This document shows positions 1 to 9,821 of a stretch of DNA of 64,000 nt, one piece after another. The stretch is taken from assembly GCA_020744425.1 (NCBI GenBank), contig JAGMUV010000034.1:310001-374000 (forward strand), given 5' to 3'. Under the pieces are notes generated by a model. The model was not told where the DNA came from, did no database searches, and was given only the letters and a program-made list of their open reading frames with translations. Made by a program: the position numbers and the translations under genes. Numbering within the stretch: the stretch's first letter is position 1; each line of letters opens with the position of its first letter. The DNA comes from Dactylonectria macrodidyma (lineage: Eukaryota > Ascomycota > Sordariomycetes > Hypocreales > Nectriaceae).

Positions 1-463
1 GCCGTTTCGGTGTTAGCATCGCCAGGTTTGGCTGCTAATTTGGTTAGTATGTTATCTAGTCTGGTTTGCATCAAGTCTCTTCGTGTTCATGACGAACTTA
101 ATCTCCGCCCGCACTGCCTGTAGATCAGGCGTCCATTTTGGGCCATCCGATGCCGCCTTTCCTCCCAAAAAGAACGAGAGGTTTCCCATCTTTGCATGTC
201 CGATCCTCCGCTTGCCTTCCCGCTGTGCATCCCACTTCGTACACCGGAACAGAAAATGTTCCATCATCTCTGCTGCTTGTCCACAGTCGCACATGTCTGA
301 TTCTGCTGCTCCAATCCTGTGCAGAGTATCGAGACTGGCGACTGATTCAGTCGCCGGTGGTATTGGGCGGCCAAAACAAGTGATATTACATACGCTTCCC
401 CTAAATGCAGGGCGCCATCTAGGCGCACAGGTCCGTACAGTCACAGGCCAACGTCCCGTTTAA
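1..463 (-). mobile_element. 3' fragment of a Tad/I-like LINE (family B), degraded
   Basis: The minus strand encodes (444 to 52) the C-terminal end of a non-LTR retrotransposon polyprotein. It has a CxCG motif, the segment MEHFLFRCTKWDAQREG and then GNLSFFLGGK. The same residues end the large reverse transcriptase at 27538-30057, so this is a second copy of that family. The copy is 5'-truncated, diverged and frame-disturbed upstream of about position 330. Its 3' end lies beyond the left edge of the window. It is not functional. Confidence 0.85.
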
Positions 464-494
464 TAAGCTTGAGAGCCCGTATCTCCGCGAGCTC

Positions 495-927
495 ATGGGA
501 TACGCGAACAGCGCTATCATCGAGTCAGGAAGTCTCCCTACCCATACCACAATCCGTGAATGGATTGTACGGTCCTTCAATCGTCACAAAGGCGTCGTGA
601 CTGAGATTCTTGGTCGCGCACTTGGCCGCATTAATATCTCCTTTGATGCGTGGTCCTCTCGCAAGTTTACCTTCCTTGTGCGTTGCCGTGCACTTTCTTG
701 ACGACGAAGGGAAGTTTCGCACATTCCTTCTAGGCTTGCCACAAATCGAGGGTCGTCATAGTGGCGAGAACCTTGCCGATCGCGTTCGTGAAATAAGTCA
801 CGAATATGGGTTTGAGGATTGGATTGGGTACTTTGTCACAGACAATGCGGAGAGCAACGACACGTGTCTTGAAGACCTAGGCACTGAGTTCGGCTTCAAC
901 AAGCAGCACAAGGACAGTGACCACTGA
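495..927 (+). pseudogene. hAT transposase fragment (frameshifted)
   Basis: Two overlapping frames give a hAT core. The first reads TIREWIVRSFNRHKG and then RINISFDAWSS. After a frame change near 690 comes VHFLDDEGKFRT, GRHSGENLA and GYFVTDNAESNDTCL. These match, block by block, the intact hAT transposase at 20527-22902 (TIREWVMRTFETQ, KHSGENQA, GYFVSDNADSNDTL), but divergence is too high for a recent copy. No zinc finger or dimerisation domain remains, so this is a relic. Confidence 0.8.
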
Positions 928-1168
928 GTGTGCCTCGCCGCATGGCCCGAGAGGTGCCGGAAGCCTGACGCGAGGTACCAACTATGGTCCGATGTGTGTG
1001 CCCCCCGGGAGAGTGGGACTTGACTGTTCCGGCTGGCCGTCGGGGTTACCAGGAGACTGGAGGGGCGTGCATCCCTCGGTAGTACTCAAGCACCCATGAC
1101 ACACGAAACTCACATTTCTAAGCAGCCAGCATAGTACGTACCCTAACTCTTTTTTCCCATGCCTCGCC
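928..1168. other. No gene recognised
   Basis: This stretch separates the hAT relic from the promoter of the next gene. It is moderately GC-rich to about 1100, then pyrimidine-rich before the TATA box. I see no coding signal or repeat. Confidence 0.4.
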
Positions 1169-1176
1169 TATATAAG
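1169..1176 (+). promoter_or_regulatory. TATA box of the 1310-1821 gene
   Basis: TATATAAG lies about 134 bp upstream of the ATG at 1310, a usual distance for a fungal core promoter. Downstream, the leader is pyrimidine-rich. This is the main support for calling the small gene real. Confidence 0.55.
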
Positions 1177-1309
1177 ACGCCCTTCATTTTTCTGCGTCCT
1201 TTGCTAAATCATGCTTAGAAATATCTCGGCTCTTATTTATAAAGTTTTTGTCATTTCAGTAAAGAAATTCACTACATTCACTACTTAAAATCCGTCAACC
1301 CTACAGGCA

Positions 1310-1821
1310 ATGAAGCTTTTCACAATCGTGGTACGTTCTTCTAATACTATTCTAACCTCTCTGGCTGGTATTTAACTTAGGAGTAGCTCTCCTCTGATAA
1401 TACTTCGGAGTGTGAACGAAAGATACGCTTTATCACAAGTTACTCCTTACCGGACCCAGTTTACGGCTTACGAAATCGCACTTGGGATACACCGGTTGCA
1501 CCTCAGGACATAACACTCAAATCCGTGGCTGAAAAGATGTTAAACCAAAGTAACACCAACGGGTTCTCGTTTAAGCTTCACATACCTGGAGCATCCCCTC
1601 AAGTTCGGAACATACTGGAAAGCGACGAGCAGGGTTTTGCAAGGATGAAGGCATTCTTTCATAAGAAAACGATAAAGGCGATTAAAAAGATGCGCAAGGA
1701 GGAGCCCAAAGGCTACCCTTTTCTTATTGAGGTTTCCATTACGGCGATTAACTTCCAGGGCAAGACTGCGGTCATGGAAGCAACCCGCTTGGCCTTGAGG
1801 GCTCGGAAAGCATTGATATAG
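1310..1821 (+). CDS. Hypothetical 151-aa protein, two exons (orphan)
   Basis: The proposed model has exon 1 at 1310-1330 (start MKLFTIV), an intron at 1331-1386 (donor GTACGT, branch-like CTAAC, acceptor TAG) and exon 2 at 1387-1821, continuously open. A TATA box precedes it. Seven residues are short for a signal peptide, although the MKLF start is typical of secreted fungal proteins, so the N-terminus may be mis-spliced or decayed. The body has one Cys and a basic helix-like stretch (KKTIKAIKKMRKEE). It ends with a region rich in Ala, Arg and Leu (ATRLALRARKALI). I do not recognise the family. Flanking TE relics and the lack of a family suggest a lineage-specific gene. Without the intron, an ORF beginning at an internal Met (1536) would remain. 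Confidence 0.5.
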
Positions 1822-2069
1822 TAGTGCGGTCTGAAGAAGGGCAAGTGGTGCAATCAAGCTACACTGGTCATGTATCCCATTAGGAGGCAATACTCAATTG
1901 ATTAACTAGGAAGCTATATGTTCTGCGTTTCCTTGGATGTATGTAGTACAAAGAGCCCTAGGTGCTATTCGCCAAACACTGTAGCAGAATTCCCAGACCA
2001 ACCAACATTAAGGTTATGCCATTTCCATGCCGAGTTTTGCATTCTCGCATAATTATTTCCTAACTGAAA

Positions 2070-2960
2070 TTATAATGTCTTGTCGGCACTGCTGTGGTGG
2101 GCCAGCTTCTTATTTCTCGAGTCGAAGTTCGAAAGCGAGCTCGACGAGATGGAAGAGGTCGGCACAGAGGTGAGAGGCCGTCTTGGCGTTCCGGAAGCAC
2201 CACGCTGGGGGGCTGTGCGTTGGAACGAATACGGTCATGAGCATCGTCATCGGCTGGATGGCGTACGGCAAGAGTTGGCGGCAGAAGATGGGCGGCAAGC
2301 CGTCGATCCGGTGGTCGGATGCTAGCGAGTCGCTTTCCCAGAACGGCGAACGTCCCGAGGTCAAGGCGTTTACACAGACGCTCCGCAACGTCGTGGTCGA
2401 GGAACGGCTTGATCAAATGATTGGCGGGGCTCGGGCTATGGTTTTAGACGAAGAGGTGCAGTCGAACATGGGCCGCATCGTTGACAACTTGCTCCGGCTC
2501 GGGGCGGGCCAGTCGTTTGCGACGAACGTCAAGGTGGCATGACTCGAGCCCGGGTCTGGAAAGGCGTTGCGGCTGGCGTGGAAGACGCTGTGGAACGCGA
2601 GCGAGGAGCCAGTGGAAGCGGCCGGCCGTGCAGCGGTTCCGAGAGGTGCTCTTGGGGCTCGTCCTTACGTGGGGCGGGTAGCCGGAGCGGGGGGGGCCGG
2701 ATGTGATCACGCTGTGACCCTGTTATTCGTGGCAGCTCGGGGTTGGGCGATGTCGGCCAGCAGCAGCGGCAGCAGCGGCAGAGGGCCGAAGGAACAGCAA
2801 GTAGGGCCAACCGCCCGGCAAGCGAGCCAGGCTTATGGACACCGAGATCCTCGCCGGGCTTCGTACGCTGCTGGTATTTGGCTGCTTTACAGCTACTGTC
2901 GTTATCCCTCTGAGCAGCAAGCCAGTGAGGATGAACTATTAGGTCTGTTATAGGATCCGC
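2070..2960. other. GC-rich stretch with overlapping open frames, unassigned
   Basis: The base composition rises sharply compared with the AT-rich flanks, and several overlapping frames stay open on both strands. The most protein-like is plus 2183-2542 (MSIVIGWMAYGKSW, then VEERLDQMIGGARAMVLDEEV), and a plus frame at 2567-2953 follows it. I do not recognise a family. It may be a decayed gene or GC-rich insert. Open frames in GC-rich DNA are weak evidence. Confidence 0.2.
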
Positions 2961-3107
2961 CTTCTCTTACGATCGTTGGTCAGTTCAATCAATCCTCTTC
3001 TCGTTCAAATCCCTTTATTTTACTCTTTTTTTTTTTTTTTCTAGTTATCGTTATTTCTTTTCTTGGTCCTCCCGGCTATATGATTGGCTACTTTCAGAAC
3101 CCAACTG

Positions 3108-5015
3108 TCAGATATTGGGGTCAACTATGTATTCTTCATCTTCTTGTGTAACTTCTGTGTCCTGCTTGCTACTTGAGGTTTCGGAGTAAGCTCTATATAC
3201 CTTTTCTGTGCTATGTGGAATCAACTGGAAGTTGCTTGCTAAGCCTGGGACAATAGGTGGCAAACTGTCATCTTTGATGACAATATCTATCAGCCTTTCA
3301 AGCTTCTTTTTGCCACTATTCAACACGAACTGTACCCCGGTCAGAAAACCCAACTGTACTTGGATTAGAGTGGGGCAGAAGACCCCAACTTTACAACAGG
3401 TGGGTTTGGCATTGATTACTAGGGTCTACTTCTTTTTGATCCGGCATCCGGGTCATAAACCGCCACACCTTTTCACGAATGATGCGGAATAACCCATCTG
3501 CCTTCTCCTTGGCCCTGCGCTTGCTCATGGTCTGTTGCAACCGCGTGATCTGGTCGTGCCGTTCCAACACGGACTGGTATAACACCAAATACCGGGTTCC
3601 CTTAACGATGGCGGATAACACTGGTGTGTAATTGGCGGCCGTAACCCACCCTCCATTGGCGTCTAACCCCATGACGGCCAACGCACTGATGACAATGCTG
3701 TCGTAATGCTGGCCGGTCTTCAACGGGGGGTCAAAAAACTCGATGACAGAGTCGACACAATACAGTACCGCTCCAACCGTTCGTCTGTGAATCGGCCAAT
3801 GGTGTCGGTTCCAGTCACAACCTGCGTAACGCCCCGTTTGAATATGGCCCAAGCCTGTTCCTGTTGTATGGTCATGCAGTACGGCGGCTTTTTGTTTCGA
3901 TGCTTGCGTTGGCCTCCGCCTTGGTCGTCGGGGTCATTCGAATACTCTGAATCGTCCGTGTCATCCGAACACTCTGAATCATCCGTATCCTCTGTGCCGT
4001 CCGTGTCCGTATCCTCCATGTCGTCTGTGCCCGCATCCCCTGAATCCCTCACCTTATCTTGCTTCCCCCATGACTCCAACCGCACCCAAGTACACATCAT
4101 GATCCGCCACTGCTCCTTGTATCGCACCCACGCATCCGGCTCCATGATCCCCTCAAACGGCTTGTTGGGGGTAACGGTCACCTCCTTTCGTTCAATCTCA
4201 AACAACTCGGCCGTGCCTGGGCTGCAACGACTGGTGGCCACGTACGCGTTGTCCAATACGCACTCGAAAACCTCCCACATCTTCTGTATACCGACTCCTT
4301 GTCCCCAATCGGCTGCAACACCTGCTCTCGCAACCGGGTCCTGTCGATGTGGGCTAAATGCGCCGGCCATCCGGTTCGTTTCAACCACCTCTCGGCCTCC
4401 CACTTGTCACTGGCGTCCTGAATCCGGGCTTCGGCCTCGCTCTCAAACGCATGTCGGGCCTGTCGCTGTATGGTCATAACGAACTCGGCCTGGCGGCTGG
4501 CATGGTCTGCTTCGGGTCCTTCGTTGCTGGATGGGGTGCTCCGGCCGACCTCGAACCAACTGCTGACCACGCGGTTCCGGAAAAAACGCTGACATTGAAC
4601 TCCTGTCCTCCAGGGAACTGGCGGTATGGCCGCTGCGGACACCTTGGTAACCCGACCTCGTTTCCGTGGATTGACCCATCTATGCTCAACTTCATAATGC
4701 TGGCGGATGCGTTGGAACTGACGGACTACGTACGGGCGCTGGTCGCATCCCAATCCGTCGTTCTTTGGCGGTGGGATAAATGGGATTGGGGCTGTTGTTG
4801 GGGGTGGTACTGACCATTGCTGTAATTCTTTTTGGTTACCCAATGATGCCGGGTATGGCTTGTACTGCGGCTTGGATCTCCTTTAACTTGCTGCTTGCTG
4901 CTGATGCTGCATGATGTGACTTTATATGGCGGGTCACTTCGTTCGCAATACATCCCACTCTGCATACCTGGCAAATTGCGAATGGGTATTCGGGCAAATG
5001 GATAAACGGCTCCAT
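3108..5015 (-). pseudogene. DUF3505 (OrsD-like) protein, frameshifted
   Basis: The gene reads right to left from an ATG at 5015-5013, with a TATA-like AT-rich stretch just upstream (5021-5040). The N-terminus has a zinc-finger-like CQVCRVGC...H...HH segment. After a frameshift near 4850 comes a second finger-like block (GLGCDQRPYVVRQFQRIRQH) and the motif PWRTGVQCQRFF, as in OrsD-type DUF3505 proteins (the family named after a gene of the Aspergillus orsellinic acid cluster). Further shifts near 4290 and 3800 lead to an acidic Asp/Glu/Ser/Thr region (about 4060-3920) and a conserved C-terminal part (FFDPPLKTGQHYDS, then FLTGVQFVLNSGKK). Such genes are often repeated in fungal genomes. At least three frame breaks make this copy nonfunctional. 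A fragment of another copy lies at 38130-38290. Confidence 0.7.
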
Positions 5016-5040
5016 CTTAATAATATTTATATATAATACT

Positions 5041-6040
5041 TATGATGATTGTATGCACCTAACTCTCCTGTTTTGATCTGTTTGGTAATTGCTTTTGGCG
5101 GGTTGCTATGGTGGCATTTGGGACTCTAAATCGGACCCTTTCTACTAACGAACCCTTCCACTTGCTACCACGTCTGACCGCACTGACCCTTCCTTATACT
5201 CCACTTTCAACATCATCCGCCAAATGCATCATTAACTTCAACTACATCGCAATGCTGCAAATTGGTTTGCCTCGTCTTATAAATATATATATGATATGCC
5301 CTTACTGGTATCTTTCCGTGCATATTTTTTTTTCTTTTTTTTTCCTCTGGGTTCTAAATGAACTCTTCGTTATCGATTTTAAATGAACTCTACCCCCTCT
5401 CATCAATAGCGCGGTTTCTGTTTATATGGTATTTTAGGTGTCCGCTTCGAACTGTTTATTTACAGATTGCGGGTAGAAGACAAAGTCTAGGAGGCGGTAG
5501 GATGGGAGAATCAAAAGAAACGGAGAAGAGGCGTGAATGTATGTTCTCCTGAACCGAGTTGAGCCCGTGAAAATGCCCTGACCCTTGACCGGCGGAATGG
5601 CCAAAGGAGGCCGCCAGAGCTGAGGCATAGATCAATGATCACAAGACTGACTCTTGTCATGCCGGCCTGGCGGACCAACAGCACGGAGAGGCCGACAGGC
5701 CGGGGCAACGCCGACATGATCATGCCAAGCAAGGTGAGGTAGGAATCATGGGGGTGAAGCACCTTCTAGTTGGTTCAGCCGGTTCGGGGGTCGGTGGTAT
5801 GTCTGGATGCTGTCTTTCGCCCAGGGATGTCAGACCGGCTTGCATATAGCAGCACCTTAAGCGGTGAGGACGTCGTCATAAATGGCCCCCGCGATGCAAA
5901 ACAAAATGGCTGTGCGAGGAGGCTTGACCATCTTGCGGGCGCTACCTCATTGTATCAAGTAGCATCGTCATGCCCGGATCCTTTCCGCATGGGGCAAATA
6001 TCCCTCTTTGAATCTCTATGCTGCCTGGCCGGGCCTGGTT
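5041..6040. other. No gene recognised
   Basis: This about 1-kb stretch has only short overlapping frames. A T-rich run sits near 5328-5345. The frames on either strand show no motif I recognise. The part after 5560 is more GC-rich and leads into the 21-bp tandem repeat. Confidence 0.3.
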
Positions 6041-6046
6041 ATGTAG

Positions 6047-6137
6047 CCAGGTTGAGACGGCCTCTAGCCAGGTTGAGACGGCCTCTAGCCAGGTTGAGAC
6101 GGCCTCTAGCCAGGTTGAGACGGCCTCTTTCCAGGTT
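6047..6137 (+). repeat. 21-bp tandem repeat, four full units plus a partial
   Basis: The unit CCAGGTTGAGACGGCCTCTA(G) starts at 6047, 6068, 6089 and 6110. A partial fifth unit begins at 6131. The fourth unit ends TTT instead of AG. Because 21 is divisible by three, a plus frame reads through it as a repeated RLRRPLA heptapeptide. No convincing gene surrounds it, so this is probably a minisatellite. Confidence 0.9.
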
Positions 6138-6198
6138 CACAACATCACATATGTGGTACGCCACCTTCATGCAGGCCGCCCTGCTTGAGTGGGAGCTG

Positions 6199-6389
6199 CT
6201 GATGGTGAGGTACACTCTCTACTCCACACCTCCTCAACACCCAGTTTACACCAACACCCCCCGGGACAGATAACGCAACTACTATGGAAAGTAAAATGGG
6301 CTTGGACCCCAGGCTTTCAGGGATTATGGAAGAATGGAGGTAAGATTTTTGTGGGAGCCGTCCCTGCTCCCTCGGCATGCTCTTAGAGT
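6199..6389 (+). repeat. Left copy of a diverged direct repeat
   Basis: This segment resembles 7616-7813 in the same orientation. Shared blocks are a TCTCTACTCCACACCTCCTC-like run, TACCAACACCCCC, AACTACTATGGAAAG against AACCACTATGCAAGG, and CATGCTCTTAG at the end. The two copies bracket the minus-strand ORF at 6875-7471. They could be old long terminal repeats or a segmental duplication. I see no primer-binding site or retroviral-type enzyme in between. Confidence 0.6.
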
Positions 6390-6874
6390 AAAGACGGATT
6401 ACTCCTCAATGTGCCCCGTGTATGCGCGGACCAAACCCACGTCGTAGAGAGCAGAGTGCCACACTTTGATCCTAAGCAAGGGTTCGGTTGACTGGAATCC
6501 TCTTCTTAGGTCTTCGACGGAGTTCCTCGAGTTACTAGGTTGGTGAAGAGGTGGTCTCGGTGGCTGAGCCGTTGATGTGAGCTGAGAGCGCGGCCCATGT
6601 CCCTTGATTCTTCTGGTTGCCACCCCTCCCTTGGCATGATCATTCCAATGTTCTCAGTCTCTCCATGACGTGACTGACGTGTTGAGGCATATTTCCTGGT
6701 TCTCAAGTCTGCCTTGCCTATACTTGTGGAGGTGCAGCGAGTGATACCAGCTTTAGACAATAAGCCAAACACACATAAGGGGAGGGGATCTAGCTATCAA
6801 GTAGCATGAGTCAAGTAAGGCAACCTGGTCAGCTTGTTAGACAAAACATGCCAAGGCATCCTCACAAAAGTGCT

Positions 6875-7471
6875 CTATTTGTCTGTATTATCCTGCAGAT
6901 CCATTCCTATCTCTGTTGCAAGGATCTCTTTCAAGTCTTCTAGAATATGTGGAAAGCTATGTCCGAACTCTGACGGAACCTTAACGCAAACCTTGACGAT
7001 GAGATCATCGGAATTGGTAACAGTGGTGTACTCTAAATCCCATCCCTCGCTGGACATTCGGCGCTTAATGCCATTGATGAAGTGTAAGGAGGTGTTAAAG
7101 GAAACCTTGTACTTCTCCTCTCGAACCAGCCTCTCTTGCCACATGATTTTCAACGGCCCTTCGACAAAGGAGCCCGCCTTCCATGGTGTAGGTAGCGAGT
7201 CTCTACAGGGCCCTTCTTTCAAACGTTTTACTGCTAAATACATTAGATTCATCACCACAGGTGAAAGGGCTTTCGTACCTGTTTGTCGCTCTTCACTTCC
7301 TCTCCGCCTCTTTCTTGTGTCCGGTGCTTCGTCGAAGGCATACGCGTCTTCTGTTTGCCGAATACCAGGAAGAATCTTAGTTGCCAACTCCCTTCCATCG
7401 ATGAATGACTCCTTCACCAAGACTTGCTTGGAAGTAGGCAGGGAGGCAATAAGACGCTGTTGAGTGCTCAT
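6875..7471 (-). CDS. Hypothetical 198-aa protein between direct repeats
   Basis: I chose the ATG at 7471 (start MSTQQRLIASLPTSK). A longer frame to 7579 adds 36 residues, but they look like untranslated leader. The sequence has a basic patch DTRKRRRGSEER near residues 56-65, a possible nuclear signal. A mixed C-terminal half ends DLKEILATEIGMDLQDNTDK. There are no membrane segments and no signal peptide. I do not recognise a family. Its position between two similar ~190-bp direct repeats suggests it moved or was duplicated as a unit. It could also be the cargo or gag-like part of a decayed element. Confidence 0.5.
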   Translation of the reverse strand: MSTQQRLIASLPTSKQVLVKESFIDGRELATKILPGIRQTEDAYAFDEAPDTRKRRRGSEERQTGTKALSPVVMNLMYLAVKRLKEGPCRDSLPTPWKAGSFVEGPLKIMWQERLVREEKYKVSFNTSLHFINGIKRRMSSEGWDLEYTTVTNSDDLIVKVCVKVPSEFGHSFPHILEDLKEILATEIGMDLQDNTDK

Positions 7472-7615
7472 TTTATCGATCGTTAGAGAGCGTAAAGTGC
7501 AAGGTTTGAGATACGGCTGTTGAATGATCAGGACAGCTGGGACATTCATGGGCTTTATAGTTGCACTCAAGATTGTCAATACAGCGAGTCAAGGATGGCA
7601 GCTGTTGGTGGCAAC

Positions 7616-7813
7616 TGATGGTAAGGCGTACTACCTACTCCACACCTTCCTCGATATTCCCTTAGCAGAAGCCTGCCCAGCATGCAGTACCAACACCCCC
7701 ACCCCCCCCGGTGACACACAACACAACCACTATGCAAGGTCAAAGGGGCTGTGGCTCCCTGAATTTCCCATATGCAGGAGGCGCCCCTTTCTCCTCGACA
7801 TGCTCTTAGTGGC
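7616..7813 (+). repeat. Right copy of the diverged direct repeat
   Basis: This is the partner of 6199-6389 in the same orientation, with an extra C-rich run near 7698-7711 and an insertion near 7662-7690. Divergence is roughly a quarter to a third of positions by eye, so the duplication is old. Confidence 0.6.
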
Positions 7814-8490
7814 CGCTCTGCAGTGTCTCAGCCAACAGATACCGTGGCACTAACCCGGAGGAGTGTTCCACAACGACCTTAGCGGCTATGTGTGACAGTC
7901 AGGTCATCATGCTGGATTGTTAAAGGATTACGGATCCGCTGACGGCTGAGTTCTGCCTGACTGTCCGAATGCTCCCGGAAACTATATGAGAGTTCTTTTG
8001 GCCTCAATCTGCTTCGTCAGCGGCAAAACTCTCTTCATCATCCGGAAAAGAGGAAACACTTTCAGGGCTCGGGGCGAAAGCACAGTGACGAGAGAGACGA
8101 AGAGAGCACTGGGAAAGGAAGAGGCGATAAGAACACTAATACTGTCCTGTATCCCATCTGCGATCTCACACAGTATTCAGGTAAAGCGGGAAAAGGCCAC
8201 GTCCTTGGTGTGTGACTGCCTGATGATCTTCCCCCTGTGCTGGACCTCATTACAGCATACCAAATGAAGATGGTGAAAAAGCCTTGCATGGTTCGTGGTC
8301 CTCTTCAACCTTGACGCGAGAGGGGTCTGTCTGGTGGAATAGGGTGCCAATGGTGCATGGACGAGAACTACCAAATGATACAACATGGGCCGACGGGACA
8401 GGATAACAGAGGTTATGGACCTCGGTAAATGCCGCATGATCACATCTCCACCAGTCTGCATCACGATACACTTCCCATTTATGGGTCAAG
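7814..8490. other. No gene recognised
   Basis: Short frames are open on both strands, for example minus 8177-8464, but none carries a motif I know. There is nothing else to report. Confidence 0.3.
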
Positions 8491-8547
8491 GGAAACTTGA
8501 TGTAGGCTCAAGGGGGGTGTTGCTGAGAATAGAAGGACACAGCCAGG

Positions 8548-8926
8548 TTGTTCTCTATTTATACGTCCAGTATCCCCGACTGTTCTGTCTTAGTGACTGG
8601 CAAATGGCTGTACGATATGACATCAGCCTTTATCACGATGAGTCTCACACAATTTGTATCGACCGCGTTGACCACTGCATTCGTCCTCAGTACAGCGGCG
8701 AATTTATCAACGTCTGTCACGGTCATCCTGCGATATCGAAACACTCAACGGAACCGTCGAGAGACAGGCTCAGTTTTCCGTGGCCCCTCCATTATTATCT
8801 ATAAGATATCCTCGTACATTCACGGCGGTAGTGGTTGCGCACTGCGTGATTGCTATCAGTTCCGCACTTGCGTTCGCAGTTCTGATGCAAGAACGTGGAG
8901 ATCCCTGGTCAACATACCTGAGCTCT
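8548..8926 (+). pseudogene. Possible membrane-protein relic (frameshifted)
   Basis: A plus frame from 8548 gives two hydrophobic stretches (FITMSLTQFVSTALTTAFVL, then LSTAANLSTSVTVILRYRNT). After a frame change near 8790 another hydrophobic run follows (FTAVVVAHCVIAISSALAFA) and then PWSTYLSSS before a stop at 8924-8926. The spacing of helix, short basic loop and helix resembles fungal multi-pass membrane proteins such as the DUF6534 group. I cannot assign it firmly. It may be a decayed gene with one frameshift or an unrecognised intron. Confidence 0.35.
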
Positions 8927-9027
8927 TCCATCGTTCCAGCATGATTAGAGAAGCAAGTGCGTATCCTGGCTCTGGATCAATTCTAACGATCGAAAGTGCT
9001 TCTGTGTCGGCGGCTCTTGGAGCCTAG

Positions 9028-9577
9028 GGTAGTGTGCATTTGCTCCGTGGCCTCTAGCATTTCTCCTGGTACCCACTGGGGTGCCATTTACCGGTAGCAC
9101 CTGAGTGCACTCTGTCTCTTCCGAGAACAAGAACCACGTCATTCTGCCACAGCAAGCATCCCTGCCGCCAAAGCGAAACAACCCGATGCCAACTAGTTCC
9201 CACTTCCTCCCATCCACAGCAGAGGAGACGGCCCGAGACGGGACCAACAAAGGCGAGTTTCATCCAAAAGGCCCAGGCGCTTAGACTAGGACTTTCCCCG
9301 GATCTCCCGACGAGCCACGACCGGCCGCTGCCTGAGTTTCGAATTCCTTGCGCGGGTGCTTCGTGGGCTGGCAAAACAAGCTGTCCGTATAGTAACGCAG
9401 TGTTTTCGAACCGTCCATGTTAGCTGATACGGCCTGTTACGTGCTCATCTGTCGTTTCGTTTCAAAGATGTGCAGTGAAAGGAAATTATGGAGTTAGCTA
9501 CCCTAGCGCGGGTCGACCTCCACAAAGGATGCTCAGTCACATGGGAAGAGAGGGATCGTGCCGCTCTAGTGCAAGCT
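9028..9577. other. No gene recognised
   Basis: Overlapping frames on the minus strand (9054-9374) lack recognisable motifs. The stretch ends at the 91-bp tandem duplication. Confidence 0.3.
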
Positions 9578-9758
9578 TGTTTGTCTTGAAGTATATACTA
9601 AGAAAGGGAAAAAGCAAAGGCGGTTCCGTTAAATAATTCCGTTGTATCATTTTTGATATGTCATGTCCTGTTTGTCTTGAAGTATATACTAAGAAGGGAA
9701 AAAGCAAAGGCGGTTCCGTTAAATAATTCCGTTGTATCATTTTTGATATGTCATGTCC
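9578..9758. repeat. Tandem duplication of a 91-bp unit
   Basis: Units at 9578-9668 and 9669-9758 are identical by eye except for one missing A (AAGAAAGGG against AAGAAGGG). The unit starts TGTTTGTCTTGAAG and ends TATGTCATGTCC. The near identity means the duplication is recent. It lies about 60 bp beyond the stop codon of the secreted-protein gene at 9822-10487, so it may lie in that gene's 3' untranslated region or terminator. Confidence 0.95.
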
Positions 9759-9821
9759 TAATTCATTTCATTCATAGCGAGTCCTGTTCTAGCGCGGCGT
9801 TTTCAAGGCAGAGTCTCCGTT

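Noticed and set aside
2183..2953. GC-rich plus frames as a real gene
   Set aside because: Frames are open on both strands, no start context, no domain and a stop between the two halves; kept only as an unassigned stretch.
6047..6137. 21-bp tandem repeat as a CRISPR array
   Set aside because: Units are directly joined without spacers, and the genome is eukaryotic.
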